A program made the translations under genes and the position numbers. Below are positions 18,020 to 26,692 of a stretch of DNA of 64,000 bases, piece by piece. The notes beneath the pieces are model-generated. The model had not been told where the DNA came from. It did no database searches and saw only the letters and a list, made by a program, of their open reading frames with translations. How positions within the stretch are numbered: the stretch's first letter is position 1; every line of letters begins with the position of its first letter. The stretch covers positions 1-64,000 of the forward strand of contig NZ_AUCF01000006.1 in assembly GCF_000429625.1 (NCBI RefSeq), read 5' to 3'. The stretch comes from Azospirillum halopraeferens DSM 3675. GTDB taxonomy: Bacteria > Pseudomonadota > Alphaproteobacteria > Azospirillales > Azospirillaceae.

Positions 18020-19429
18020 ATGTCCCTCTTCTCTGCCCTGAACAGCGCGACCGCCGGTCTGCGCACGGTCCAGGCCAGTGTGAAGCTGGTCTCGGACAAC
18101 GTCGCCCGCGCCGACGACCCCAACCGCACGCGGCATACGCTGCAGCAGATGGTCGACAAGAGCGGGTTCGTGGTCACGGCCGAGTACCGTCGCGAGATGG
18201 ACAACGGCATGAAGGCGCAGTTGGAGACGCTGATCGCCCGCGAGGGCAGTTCGGCGGCCCGCAACACCTACATGACCAAACTCGGCGATCTCATGCGCAC
18301 GACCGGCGGCGAGCCGCTGCTGAACAAGTACGCCAGCGAGTTCTCGGCGGCCTGGCGCACCCTGGAAACCACGCCCGAGAACGAGGTCGCCTCCTACCAG
18401 CTCGTCCAGTCCGCCAACACCTTCGCCACCGAGATCCGGCGCGTGGCGGAGGGGGTGGAAGCGCTGGACCGCGAGTTGCGCAACGACCTTTCCACCTCGA
18501 TGAAGGAGCTGAACCGGCTGCTGTCGGAGGTGGACAAGGTCAACAAGGAGATCGTGTCGCTGCGCAGCTACGGCAACGCCGCCAACGAAGTTGCCGACAA
18601 GCGCGATGGCCTGATCCGCCAGATCAGCGAACTGGTGGGCGTGCGCACGGTAGACCGTCCCGACGGGCGCGTCGCCCTGTTCACGCCGTCCGGTCTGGCC
18701 CTGGTCGACGCCGCCCCGGCAAATATTGCCTTTGACGGCGGCAGGATCGTCCTACAGATCGGCAACAGCGTCCAGGACGTTTCCGAGCAGATGAAGGAGG
18801 GCAAGATCGGCGCCCTCTACAACATGGTGCGCGACGGCTCCCAGAGCGATCCGCCGCAGCCCGTGAGCGCCGATCCGTCGTCCGAGATCATCCGCAAGCT
18901 GCGCTCCCAGCTCGATACCTACGCCCGGGCGTTCGTGGCCCCGACCAAGCCAGGTGAGCCCACCAGCTTCGCCGACGCCTATGACAAAGCCCGTCCGTTG
19001 GTCGAAGGCGAACAGGACATCAAGTTCTTCGTCGGCAACGATCGCTTTACGCTGCGGGTCAACGACAAGATTCTCAACAACGAAGCCAAGATCAAGAACT
19101 CCGCCATTCGCGATGTCGTCACCGCCATCAACGCGTCCGGCCGCAGCCTGACTGCCGACGGACTGAGGGTTGAGGACGCCACCTATGCCGGTATGGCCAG
19201 CAACATTACCGGCATGTTGATGTCGACGGCGAAGTCGGTGAACGACACCTTCAACTTCGACAAGGGGGCGAAGGAGTTGATCCAGGAGCGCTATCACAGC
19301 CTGACCGGCGTGAACATCGACGAGGAGATCGCGATGCTCCAGCAGCTTCAGACCAGCTACGCCGCTTCGGCACGCGTCATGCAAGTGACGAACAGCATGT
19401 TTGACGCGTTGGAGCGCATCGTCGGATGA
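18020..19429 (+). CDS. flgK: Flagellar hook-associated protein 1, FlgK
   Basis: 469 residues. FlgK joins hook to filament together with FlgL. The N-terminal rod/hook motif is slightly altered (SLFSALNSATAGLRTVQASV, SDNVARADDPNRTR, where most family members have NIANA/NTPGY). The C-terminal D0 helix ([33 protein letters not shown]) is canonical. The region from about residue 130 to 190 is a coiled coil. The protein lacks the large central insertions seen in its two neighbours. It overlaps flgL by 4 bp. Confidence 0.93.
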   Translation: MSLFSALNSATAGLRTVQASVKLVSDNVARADDPNRTRHTLQQMVDKSGFVVTAEYRREMDNGMKAQLETLIAREGSSAARNTYMTKLGDLMRTTGGEPLLNKYASEFSAAWRTLETTPENEVASYQLVQSANTFATEIRRVAEGVEALDRELRNDLSTSMKELNRLLSEVDKVNKEIVSLRSYGNAANEVADKRDGLIRQISELVGVRTVDRPDGRVALFTPSGLALVDAAPANIAFDGGRIVLQIGNSVQDVSEQMKEGKIGALYNMVRDGSQSDPPQPVSADPSSEIIRKLRSQLDTYARAFVAPTKPGEPTSFADAYDKARPLVEGEQDIKFFVGNDRFTLRVNDKILNNEAKIKNSAIRDVVTAINASGRSLTADGLRVEDATYAGMASNITGMLMSTAKSVNDTFNFDKGAKELIQERYHSLTGVNIDEEIAMLQQLQTSYAASARVMQVTNSMFDALERIVG

Positions 19430-21468
19430 GCACGATCACGCAGGTTGGCAATTATGCCAAGTATCTGGGCCTGGTTCGCACGCTGAGCACGGCCCAGACC
19501 AACGTCGACGATCTGTCGCGGCAGTTGACCACGGGCAAGAAGTCCGTCGATCTGAAGCCGTACGGGGCGGAGACGCAGAAGCTGCTCGACCTGCGCGCCG
19601 AGCTGGTGAAGCGCGAAAACTACGTCCAGAACATCGACACCGCGCTGCCGCGCCTGAAGGCGACGGACCTGGTGCTGACGCAGCTCGGCAAGATGGCGTC
19701 GGACTGGCAGAGCAGCAACCTGATGCCGTTCAACCCCGGCCCGGTCAGCCTCACCTCCCCCTACAACGACAATCCCTCGGGGATGCAGACGCGGGTCAAC
19801 GTGGACCGGTCGACCTTCACCCAGAACGCCCGCTACACGGTGACGGCGGCCCCCTCGGCGACGGGCGGCAACGGCAGCTTCGACGTGACCGTCACCGACG
19901 GTCTGGGCGGTCGCTCGGTCCGCACCATCAACCTGAACCGCGTTCCCCCCACCGACGGCGACGGCTACAACTTCACCATCGCCGGCGGGCCGGGCGAGGG
20001 TGCGGTTCTGAACCTGACGTTCGATCAGCTCACCGCCGCCGGCTCCAGCAGCTTCACCGTGTCCTGGCCCCAGGCGAATCAGACGCTGGAACGGGTCGAG
20101 GGCGCCATGCGCGACCTTCAGCAGTTGATGAACGAGCGTTTCGGCGACCGCTTCCTGTTCTCAGGCTCGCGCTTCGCCACAGAGCCGGTGACCGACCTGA
20201 TGGCCGGCAAGCAGCACAGCAAGATCACCTTCAACGGCGCGTCGGTGCAGGAGGAGGACTACTTCGAGATCACGCTGAACGGCAAGATCTACAGCCACCA
20301 GGTGCAGGCGGGCGATCCCAAGTCGATCAGCTTCATCGCCGGCACGCTGGCCAACCAGATGCTGGCCGAGGATCCGCCCCTGCCGGTGCTGGTGTCGATG
20401 CACAACGGCATCATCACTTTCATCGCCAAGGACCAGGGCAAGCCGTTCAACCTCGACGCACGCGTCGTCAACTCCCAGACAGTGGAGAACGCGGCGTCGG
20501 AGCCGACCACCATCCAGCTTCCGTCCACCACTCTGCCGCAGGTGGACCGCTTCACCCTGACCGGGGCCGGCGTCGACATCGGCGACACCTTCGAGTTCAC
20601 GGTGACGGTCGGCGACAAGGACGACCCCTACAATCAGAAATACTACAACATGAACCCGGACGTGCCGCGCAATCTGCCGGCCTACCAGGAGTACACGGTC
20701 CGCTACACGGTGAGTCAGCAGGACTACGAAGCCGGCATTACCAACGTGACCGCGGTGGCCGGCCAGCTTGCCGCCCGCTTTGCCACGACGACGCCGGTGC
20801 CGCCCGTCAGCATGAGCCAGGCGAACGGCATCATCACGCTGACCAGCAACGACAACCTGTCGCCCGACCATCCCAACCGCACGCTGCTGTTCTCGTCCTC
20901 CGCCAGGGTGGTGAACGGGTCGCTGCAGAACACGGTGTCGGTCGCCAAACTGCCGGTCGAGGCCGACCCCATCACCGACGTGCCCTATGTCGGCAATCCC
21001 CGACTGCCGTTCTACGACGCGGAATACTTCAACAGCGGCACCAACTCCAAAGCCTGGGACAAATCACGGGTGTCGGTCGATGATGGCTACGGCATCGAGT
21101 ACGGCGTGGTCAGCACCGACCCGGCGTTCCAGACCCTGATCCAGGCGTTCCGCATGGCGCGCGTGGCGGCATCGAACCCCGGCCAGTACGAAACCTACAT
21201 CAACAAGTCCCGCGAACTGATGGGCCAGGCCATGGATTCGGTCCGCTCCGTTCACGCCAAGGTGGCGTCGGATCTGGCGACCCTCGATCAGAAGAAGGAC
21301 ATGCACAAGGGTCAGATGAACGGCGTCGTCGACCAGATCGCCGCCATTGAAGGCATCGATCCGACGCAGGTGGCGGCACGCCTCAGTTCCAAGATGAACT
21401 CACTGGAAGCGGCCTACACAGTCGCCGCTAAGACCCAGCAACTGTCGCTGCTGAACTACATCGCATAG
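19426..21468 (+). CDS. flgL: Flagellar hook-filament junction protein FlgL (flagellin-like), enlarged
   Basis: 680 residues, about twice the usual FlgL length. N-terminal flagellin-type helices ([33 protein letters not shown]) and a C-terminal helix ([20 protein letters not shown]) mark it as FlgL/flagellin hook-associated family. The middle, near residues 278 and 382-450, carries strand-rich modules of the same look as those in FlgE ([14 protein letters not shown] ending in [24 protein letters not shown] ending in GQLAARF). It is translationally coupled to flgK. Confidence 0.92.
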   Translation: MSTITQVGNYAKYLGLVRTLSTAQTNVDDLSRQLTTGKKSVDLKPYGAETQKLLDLRAELVKRENYVQNIDTALPRLKATDLVLTQLGKMASDWQSSNLMPFNPGPVSLTSPYNDNPSGMQTRVNVDRSTFTQNARYTVTAAPSATGGNGSFDVTVTDGLGGRSVRTINLNRVPPTDGDGYNFTIAGGPGEGAVLNLTFDQLTAAGSSSFTVSWPQANQTLERVEGAMRDLQQLMNERFGDRFLFSGSRFATEPVTDLMAGKQHSKITFNGASVQEEDYFEITLNGKIYSHQVQAGDPKSISFIAGTLANQMLAEDPPLPVLVSMHNGIITFIAKDQGKPFNLDARVVNSQTVENAASEPTTIQLPSTTLPQVDRFTLTGAGVDIGDTFEFTVTVGDKDDPYNQKYYNMNPDVPRNLPAYQEYTVRYTVSQQDYEAGITNVTAVAGQLAARFATTTPVPPVSMSQANGIITLTSNDNLSPDHPNRTLLFSSSARVVNGSLQNTVSVAKLPVEADPITDVPYVGNPRLPFYDAEYFNSGTNSKAWDKSRVSVDDGYGIEYGVVSTDPAFQTLIQAFRMARVAASNPGQYETYINKSRELMGQAMDSVRSVHAKVASDLATLDQKKDMHKGQMNGVVDQIAAIEGIDPTQVAARLSSKMNSLEAAYTVAAKTQQLSLLNYIA

Positions 21469-21886
21469 GAGGGGGGCGGAGGGTTCCCCCAACACAGCAT
21501 CCCGGGACGAAGGAAGGCGCGCCGACGTCCACGACGGCATCCATTCCCGACGATGGCCGTGCCGGAGAAGACGGTCGTATTGCTCACCGACCGGAACGGC
21601 TACGGCGTCGGCGTCCCGGCCCGTCGGGCCCATCTGTTCACCATCGACCGCTTCTTCATGCCGGTCCGGGGCCGTCCGCGGCTCCCGGAGCGCCCGTCTC
21701 GCCAACGCGCCGGGCGCGCGACGCGTTTGGCACGGCGACGCGCCCTACGACCCGACGATGTCTATCATGCTCGCTCCCGCAGAGTTCGTGGAGTGGCATG
21801 TCACGACCATGGAAAGCTGCGCGGGAACAAAAATGATGGGGCTTTTGTTCCCCGTCATTGGGCGGATTGGGTTAGAGGAAGCCACC
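21469..21886. other. Gap between flgL and the DUF305 gene
   Basis: 418 bp. The first part is GC-rich. A weak open stretch begins at 21553 ([20 protein letters not shown]) but turns Arg-rich and runs antiparallel in style to real genes here, so I do not call it. GC content drops from about 21780, where the DUF305 segment begins. An inverted repeat lies at 21823-21852. Confidence 0.5.
21823..21852. promoter_or_regulatory. 10-bp inverted repeat before the DUF305 gene
   Basis: GGGAACAAAA (21823-21832) and TTTTGTTCCC (21843-21852) are perfect arms around a 10-nt spacer, 35 bp before the DUF305 start. It may be an operator or a leader hairpin. It is AT-richer than its surroundings. Confidence 0.4.
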
Positions 21887-22456
21887 ATGTCACACGAGCG
21901 AGATCACCATGGAAACATGATGACAATGGGATGGGGTCGGTTTGCGGCAATGATCGCAACCTCAACGTTCATCATGTTCTTTTTGATGTATCAGCTTGTT
22001 TATTCATTCGATCACGCTCTGTTCAGCGTAAACCGGCTGGTCTCCTCGCTCGTTATGGGGTGTGTCATGACGATCGTGATGCTCGGATTCATGTGGTCAA
22101 TGTACAGAGGTATAGCCATTAAAATCGTCGTATTGGCCGGAGCCGTGCTGGTCGGAGTTTCACTCCTCTACGTGAACCGCAGTCAGAGCCTGATCGACGA
22201 TGTCAACTTCATGAAGTCGATGATCCCGCACCACTCCATCGCCATCAATAACGCAAGCAACGCCGGCATCAGCGACCCGCGCGTGCGCCAGCTTGCGGAC
22301 CAAATCATCGAATCACAGGTCAGGGAGATCGCTGAGATGAAGCTGCTCATTGACGACATCGGTAACAATGGCAAGCGCGGGAATCAGCCCCTGCCCGCCC
22401 GACCGGCACAGGTCACACCCGATATGGAGCAGCGGATACGAGAAGCGGTTCAATAG
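21887..22456 (+). CDS. DUF305 domain membrane protein
   Basis: 189 residues from [10 protein letters not shown], set by AGAGGAA about seven bases upstream. The N-terminus is His/Met-rich ([14 protein letters not shown]), followed by three hydrophobic segments ([19 protein letters not shown], then two more up to about residue 95). A DUF305 C-terminus follows with the paired histidines in [20 protein letters not shown]305 proteins are often linked to copper or other metal handling. Base composition is clearly lower in GC than the flanking flagellar genes, so the segment was probably acquired recently and inserted between flgL and flaF. Confidence 0.82.
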   Translation: MSHERDHHGNMMTMGWGRFAAMIATSTFIMFFLMYQLVYSFDHALFSVNRLVSSLVMGCVMTIVMLGFMWSMYRGIAIKIVVLAGAVLVGVSLLYVNRSQSLIDDVNFMKSMIPHHSIAINNASNAGISDPRVRQLADQIIESQVREIAEMKLLIDDIGNNGKRGNQPLPARPAQVTPDMEQRIREAVQ

Positions 22457-22545
22457 AACCATGGAACCGAGCGGACCGTGTCGGCTTCCGATGGGCAAGC
22501 CGATCTCGCCCGGATTCCAAGGAGAAGGGACGACACCTTGAGCAG

Positions 22546-22571
22546 CGTTGCAGGCCATGGGGCCTGCAACG
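22546..22571. terminator. Bidirectional terminator hairpin between DUF305 gene and flaF
   Basis: A perfect 11-bp stem (CGTTGCAGGCC at 22546-22556 with 22561-22571) with loop ATGG, located between two convergent genes. A short CCTTTG follows on the plus strand. Confidence 0.6.
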
Positions 22572-22632
22572 CCTTTGTGCGGGGGCCGGCCGACCGGCGC
22601 GCCCTTCTTCTTCGCGGGTTCGGAGCCGACCG

Positions 22633-23139
22633 TCAGATCGAGATGCGCAGAGGTTGCGGCTGGGCACCCTCCTGGGCCGCGTGATGCTGCTGCGGCACCG
22701 GCCGCGGCGCAACGGGGGCCGGTTGCGGTGCGGCAGCGGCCGGAGCGGCCTGGGTCGTCGTGGCCGCCCGGGGTGCCGTCCCTTCGACTTTCTGCGACAA
22801 ACCGCTGGAAACCGACCGGTTGATCTCGATGAGGCGGTCGAGCTTCGTGGCGTCCAGGTCGGCAAGGCGCGCCATGGTCTCGCGATCCACCATCAGCGAC
22901 AGGGCCGCGATGTTGGTGCGCAGATCCTGCGGCAGCGGGCAGTCGTCCTCGCTGATCGAAGCCTGGAAAATGGTCCACAGGCGCTGGTTCAACTGAAGCG
23001 CGGCCTGAAGGGCTTCACCGTTGCTGGGGGCCCGGCCGGCGTCGATCAGGCGCCGCGCAGCCTCGGCGAGCGCCCACGCCTCGACGTCGCGGGGATCGTC
23101 CGATGTCGGGCGGCTGGTGTACTTCGGAGTCGGCTTCAT
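22633..23139 (-). CDS. flaF: Flagellar biosynthesis regulator FlaF
   Basis: 168 residues. FlaF, with FlbT, controls flagellin secretion and flagellin mRNA in alphaproteobacteria. The core matches the family: DVEAWALAEAARRLIDAG, ALQLNQRLWTIFQASI, CPLPQDLRTNIAALSLMV. The last 50 residues are a low-complexity Ala/Pro/Gln tail not needed by the family. It lies convergent to the DUF305 gene, so the flagellar cluster continues on the opposite strand. FlbT is not visible in the window. Confidence 0.82.
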   Translation of the reverse strand: MKPTPKYTSRPTSDDPRDVEAWALAEAARRLIDAGRAPSNGEALQAALQLNQRLWTIFQASISEDDCPLPQDLRTNIAALSLMVDRETMARLADLDATKLDRLIEINRSVSSGLSQKVEGTAPRAATTTQAAPAAAAPQPAPVAPRPVPQQHHAAQEGAQPQPLRISI

Positions 23140-23276
23140 TCCTTACCCTCAAGCCGGTTCGGGCGATCACGGCTGATCCTGGCACGTGTCACGGCAACGG
23201 ACTCTCGTCCCCGGACCCATGTCCTGCCGTTCGCCGACCGTAGCGCCCCGGATTTTCAGGGATCCGTACCCGGATG

Positions 23277-24287
23277 TCAACGCAAGGGCACGTTTTCGAT
23301 TGATTGCAGGATATTTGATCCGTTTTCGTCACAAGGGTTCGAACGATCGTCCATCGCCTGCCACAGGGCGGCGGCAGCGCTTTCCACCGCGTCGACGGAG
23401 ATGCCGTCCATCAGACCCGCCGCCCCGCCGTCGGCGGCCCGGCGCAACAGCTCGTCGCGCGGAACCGTCCCGGTGACGGCGCGCGCGCTGCGGCCGCGGG
23501 GACCGTACACCTCGGGAAAGCCGGGGCCGAACAGCCCCAGCGTCGGTGTGCCGGCGGCGGCGGCGATGTGCATCAGTCCGGAGTCGTTGCCCACGTACAG
23601 CGACGCCCGGGCGATGCAGGCGGCGGCTGTCAGCGGGTCGGTGCGCCCGGTCAGGTCGACGGCCGCCGGTCCCAGCGCCGCGATCACGGGGCGGGCGCGC
23701 TCCACCTCCGACCCCGCGGCGAAGACGGCGACGCGCGCACCGGGCAGCAGCCCCGACGGCGCGATCAGCCGGCGGGCCAGTTCGGCGAACCGCTCGGCGG
23801 GCCATTCCTTGCCGGTCCAGTTGGCGGTCGGGCCGATGGCCAGCAGCGGCCCGGCGGGCGGCAGCAGCCGGTCGGCGGCGGCCAGCGCCGGCGCATCGAA
23901 CCACAGGCGCGGGGCGGGTGGCGGATCCAGGCCGAGCACCGCGCCGATCTCCGCGACCTTGTGGAGCGTGCCGCGGCTGCGCGCATGGGTGAGGGTGCGC
24001 CGGCTCCACAGCAGGCGGGACACCGCCGAGTTGCGCAGATCGACCACCAGGTCCCAATGAACCCCGACGCAGCGTCTCCACAGGGACAGCCAATGGGCGG
24101 CGTACCGCCGCTTGGCCAGCGGAATCAGGCGGTCGAGCCGCGGCACCGCGCGGAACAGCGGTGCGGCGAGGGGACCGCAGGCGATGGTGAAACGGGCATC
24201 GGGATGGGCTTCCACCAGATGGCCGAGCACGCCGGTGGACAGGACGGCGTCGCCGATGCGGTTCGACGTGATGAACAGGATGCGCAT
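23277..24287 (-). CDS. Glycosyltransferase family 9 (ADP-heptose:LPS heptosyltransferase-like)
   Basis: 336 residues from MRILFITSNRIGDAVLS. The N-terminal NRIGDAVLSTGVLGHL block and the C-terminal sugar-nucleotide block YVGNDSGLMHIAAAAGTPTL are diagnostic of GT9. It probably transfers heptose or a related sugar to the lipopolysaccharide core, acting at the inner face of the membrane. It starts 11 bp after lptF ends and is likely in the same operon, which supports an LPS role. Confidence 0.87.
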   Translation of the reverse strand: MRILFITSNRIGDAVLSTGVLGHLVEAHPDARFTIACGPLAAPLFRAVPRLDRLIPLAKRRYAAHWLSLWRRCVGVHWDLVVDLRNSAVSRLLWSRRTLTHARSRGTLHKVAEIGAVLGLDPPPAPRLWFDAPALAAADRLLPPAGPLLAIGPTANWTGKEWPAERFAELARRLIAPSGLLPGARVAVFAAGSEVERARPVIAALGPAAVDLTGRTDPLTAAACIARASLYVGNDSGLMHIAAAAGTPTLGLFGPGFPEVYGPRGRSARAVTGTVPRDELLRRAADGGAAGLMDGISVDAVESAAAALWQAMDDRSNPCDENGSNILQSIENVPLR

Positions 24288-24298
24288 GGCCGGCCGTC

Positions 24299-25426
24299 CT
24301 AGCGGGCGGGGCCGGGGGCGGGGAGAAGCCGCCGCGCGATCCCGCGGCGCCCCCGCGCCAGCACCCACAGGGCCGGCAGCATCGCCATCAGCGGCACCAG
24401 GTACATGGCGGGGACGAACGCCGGCATGCGGGCGGCAAGGCTGTTGAGCGCCAGAGCCGCCGATTGCAGCAGCACCACCATCAGGACGGCCAGAGCCACC
24501 CGCCCGGACTGGCCGCGCCGGTTGAATTCTCCCGACAGCAGGCAGGCCATGGCCATCATGGTGAAGGCCATCGCCAGGAACGGGCTGACCACGCGGTGAT
24601 GCAGTTCGGCGCGTATCTGGCCCAGCGCCCGCTCGTTGCGCAGCGCATCCGGCGGAGGATCGAGCAGTTCCGCCGTCGTCCGCTCCCGCACGTCGGGGAA
24701 ACGCTCGTGCGCGTCGTCGGTCAGCACCTTCAGGTCGACGGCGTAGCGGTCGAAGAAGAGTTGCGACAGCTTCCCGGTCGCCCGCTCCATCTCCTGGCGG
24801 TTGCCTTCGTAGACGACGATGCGCGCACCGGCCTCCGCCTGCACCATCACGGCGCGGGTTCCGATGACGGTGATCGGGCGTTCGGGGTCGCGGGAATCAT
24901 GGATCAGCACGCCGTGCAGGTTTCCCTCGCCGTCGCGCTCGCGCATGTAGACGCTGAGCCGGTCGCCCACCTCGTTGAACACGCCCTCGCGCAGCAAAAG
25001 CTGCGAATAGTCGGTGCGCACCGTGTATTCCATGCGCACCAGTTCCCGATGAGCGGCGGGCGTGATCCACAGGTTGAGCGCGTAGACCAGTGCCATCACG
25101 CCGCCGGCCAGCATCAGGGCCGGCTTGGCCAGCCCGATCGGGCCGACGCCGGCGGCGCGCATCACCACCAGCTCGCTGTCCTGGGTCATGCGGTTGTAGG
25201 TGAACAGGATGGCCCCGACCAGCGCGATCGGCAGGACGATGCCGAGGAAGGTCGGCACCGTCAGCAGCAGCAGCCACAGGAACAGGCGCAACGGCGCGCC
25301 GGCCTCGACAACGATCTCGATCAGGCGCAGCGACTGGCTGAGCCAGATGGTGATGGTCAGACCGGCCGTCGAGTAGAGGGTCGCCACCAGAAGGTTGCGA
25401 AAGAGGTACCGTTCGAGACGCTTCAT
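24299..25426 (-). CDS. lptF: LPS export ABC transporter permease LptF
   Basis: 375 residues with the LptF/LptG (YjgP/YjgQ) layout: three N-terminal membrane segments, a periplasmic jelly-roll domain from about 100 to 260, and three C-terminal segments. Motifs include SLRLIEIVVEAGA and ILFTYNRMTQDSELVVMRAAG, the coupling-helix region that contacts LptB. It is named LptF rather than LptG because of the N-terminal MKRLERYLFRNLL style. LptF pulls LPS from the inner membrane to the periplasmic bridge. Its partner lptG is not adjacent here. Confidence 0.85.
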   Translation of the reverse strand: MKRLERYLFRNLLVATLYSTAGLTITIWLSQSLRLIEIVVEAGAPLRLFLWLLLLTVPTFLGIVLPIALVGAILFTYNRMTQDSELVVMRAAGVGPIGLAKPALMLAGGVMALVYALNLWITPAAHRELVRMEYTVRTDYSQLLLREGVFNEVGDRLSVYMRERDGEGNLHGVLIHDSRDPERPITVIGTRAVMVQAEAGARIVVYEGNRQEMERATGKLSQLFFDRYAVDLKVLTDDAHERFPDVRERTTAELLDPPPDALRNERALGQIRAELHHRVVSPFLAMAFTMMAMACLLSGEFNRRGQSGRVALAVLMVVLLQSAALALNSLAARMPAFVPAMYLVPLMAMLPALWVLARGRRGIARRLLPAPGPAR

Positions 25427-25514
25427 CGCCCTGGCCGCTGCGCGGATGTCCGGGCGTGAAGCTGATGACCCGCGCCCCGCCGGTCAAGGGGAATACGCCG
25501 GGCGGGAGTGCCGG

Positions 25515-26414
25515 TCAATCGGGAAAGGCCTCCAGCACGCTCTTCACCTGGCGCTGGTAGTCGGGGTCGGAGCGGTAGCGCTGCAACACCGTCTTGTCCC
25601 GCTGAAGGTAGAACATCAGCTCATCCCGCTTCGGCAGCAGCCGCGGCACCGGCTTGTCCTGGAGCTGACCGCTCCAGTCGATGCGGGCCATGAAATAACA
25701 GGCGCGCGCATACAGCATGAACAGTTTGTTGTCCGGATTCAGCTTCTCGCGCCGCAGCAGCGCAAAACAATAGTAATTGCGTCCGTGGAAATAGGCGTTG
25801 TAGATATTCTGTGTGGCGCTGAAATGTTCATCGGGCGACGATATGTTCTTCATATGGCGTTCGAGGCGGAAGCCGGCATAGAAGTATTCTTTGGATTCGT
25901 GCTCGAACGAGAACGGACTGCCTTTGACGAGACTCATGTGCTCGCCATACTTGCGGAGAATGCGGCTGGCCAGCAACTCCAGAAAGCGCCGCTCGGGCGC
26001 GAGGGCATCGGGGATCTGCGGCAGCAGGTCGAAGATGTGGCGCAGGTGATAGGGATGGCGGACGATGACCACGGGAACGGACGATCGCCCGCCCGCGCCG
26101 CGGGCCGTTCCCATGGCCGCCGACGCGGACACCGAGGCCACGGCGGATGCGATGGCGTCCTGCAGCTTCCAGCGCTGGCGCATGACCGCCGACTGGCTGC
26201 CGAGATGGAGGCGCGAGAGAACACGCCCCAGGCGGCTGCGCCAGTTTTCGCGGGGCAGCTTGCGGGTCGGCAGATCGGGCACGACCAGGGGGTTGCCCAG
26301 CACGTCCGGAGGCGGCGGCAGCGGCGTGAGATTGAAGTACTTGCCTTGCACCACGCCGCGCATGCGGTCGCCTCCGGCGGATGCCTTGGGCGTCGCGGTT
26401 GAGGACACCACCAT
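25515..26414 (-). CDS. Protein of unknown function, divergent from transglutaminase cassette
   Basis: 299 residues from MVVSSTATPKASAGG; a longer frame exists but looks non-coding. I recognise no domain. The C-terminal half is rich in Tyr, Phe and charged residues (ESKEYFYAGFRLERHMKNI, NIYNAYFHGRNYYCFALLRR, LFMLYARACYFMARIDWSGQ). This half is well formed and likely globular and helical. The N-terminal half is Arg/Ser-rich with a short Ala-rich stretch. It lies divergently from the transglutaminase gene across 278 bp in which I saw no clear site. Confidence 0.65.
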   Translation of the reverse strand: MVVSSTATPKASAGGDRMRGVVQGKYFNLTPLPPPPDVLGNPLVVPDLPTRKLPRENWRSRLGRVLSRLHLGSQSAVMRQRWKLQDAIASAVASVSASAAMGTARGAGGRSSVPVVIVRHPYHLRHIFDLLPQIPDALAPERRFLELLASRILRKYGEHMSLVKGSPFSFEHESKEYFYAGFRLERHMKNISSPDEHFSATQNIYNAYFHGRNYYCFALLRREKLNPDNKLFMLYARACYFMARIDWSGQLQDKPVPRLLPKRDELMFYLQRDKTVLQRYRSDPDYQRQVKSVLEAFPD

Positions 26415-26692
26415 CGGACGAGCGCGCCTCCCGGGCTTCGCGTGTAGTTCCGGATATGGGGAGCATACCGCCGGAGAGCGGACGGGATGCACAGGAATCG
26501 TTAACCCTGATAACCATCGCCCGCCACCCCGCTTGTGCCGCGCGACGACGCCGGGCCGGCGGGCGTTGCCGGACGGCCACGCTTTTGCGCACCGCAGCAT
26601 CAGCCCCCTGCCCCACCCTCCGTGAAAGTGTTACCGTCAACGGCGGAAGCCTCCCGGCCGGCGGGGGACTGGCACGCGAGGGACGGGCAAGC

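Noticed and set aside
21553..22122. A plus-strand open frame after flgL ([18 protein letters not shown]).
   Set aside because: It quickly becomes Arg-rich, has no RBS of note and runs into the DUF305 gene in another frame.
23140..23276. A possible sigma-54 promoter for flaF (TGGCACG near 23180).
   Set aside because: It is on the wrong strand for flaF and the GG-GC spacing is off by one.
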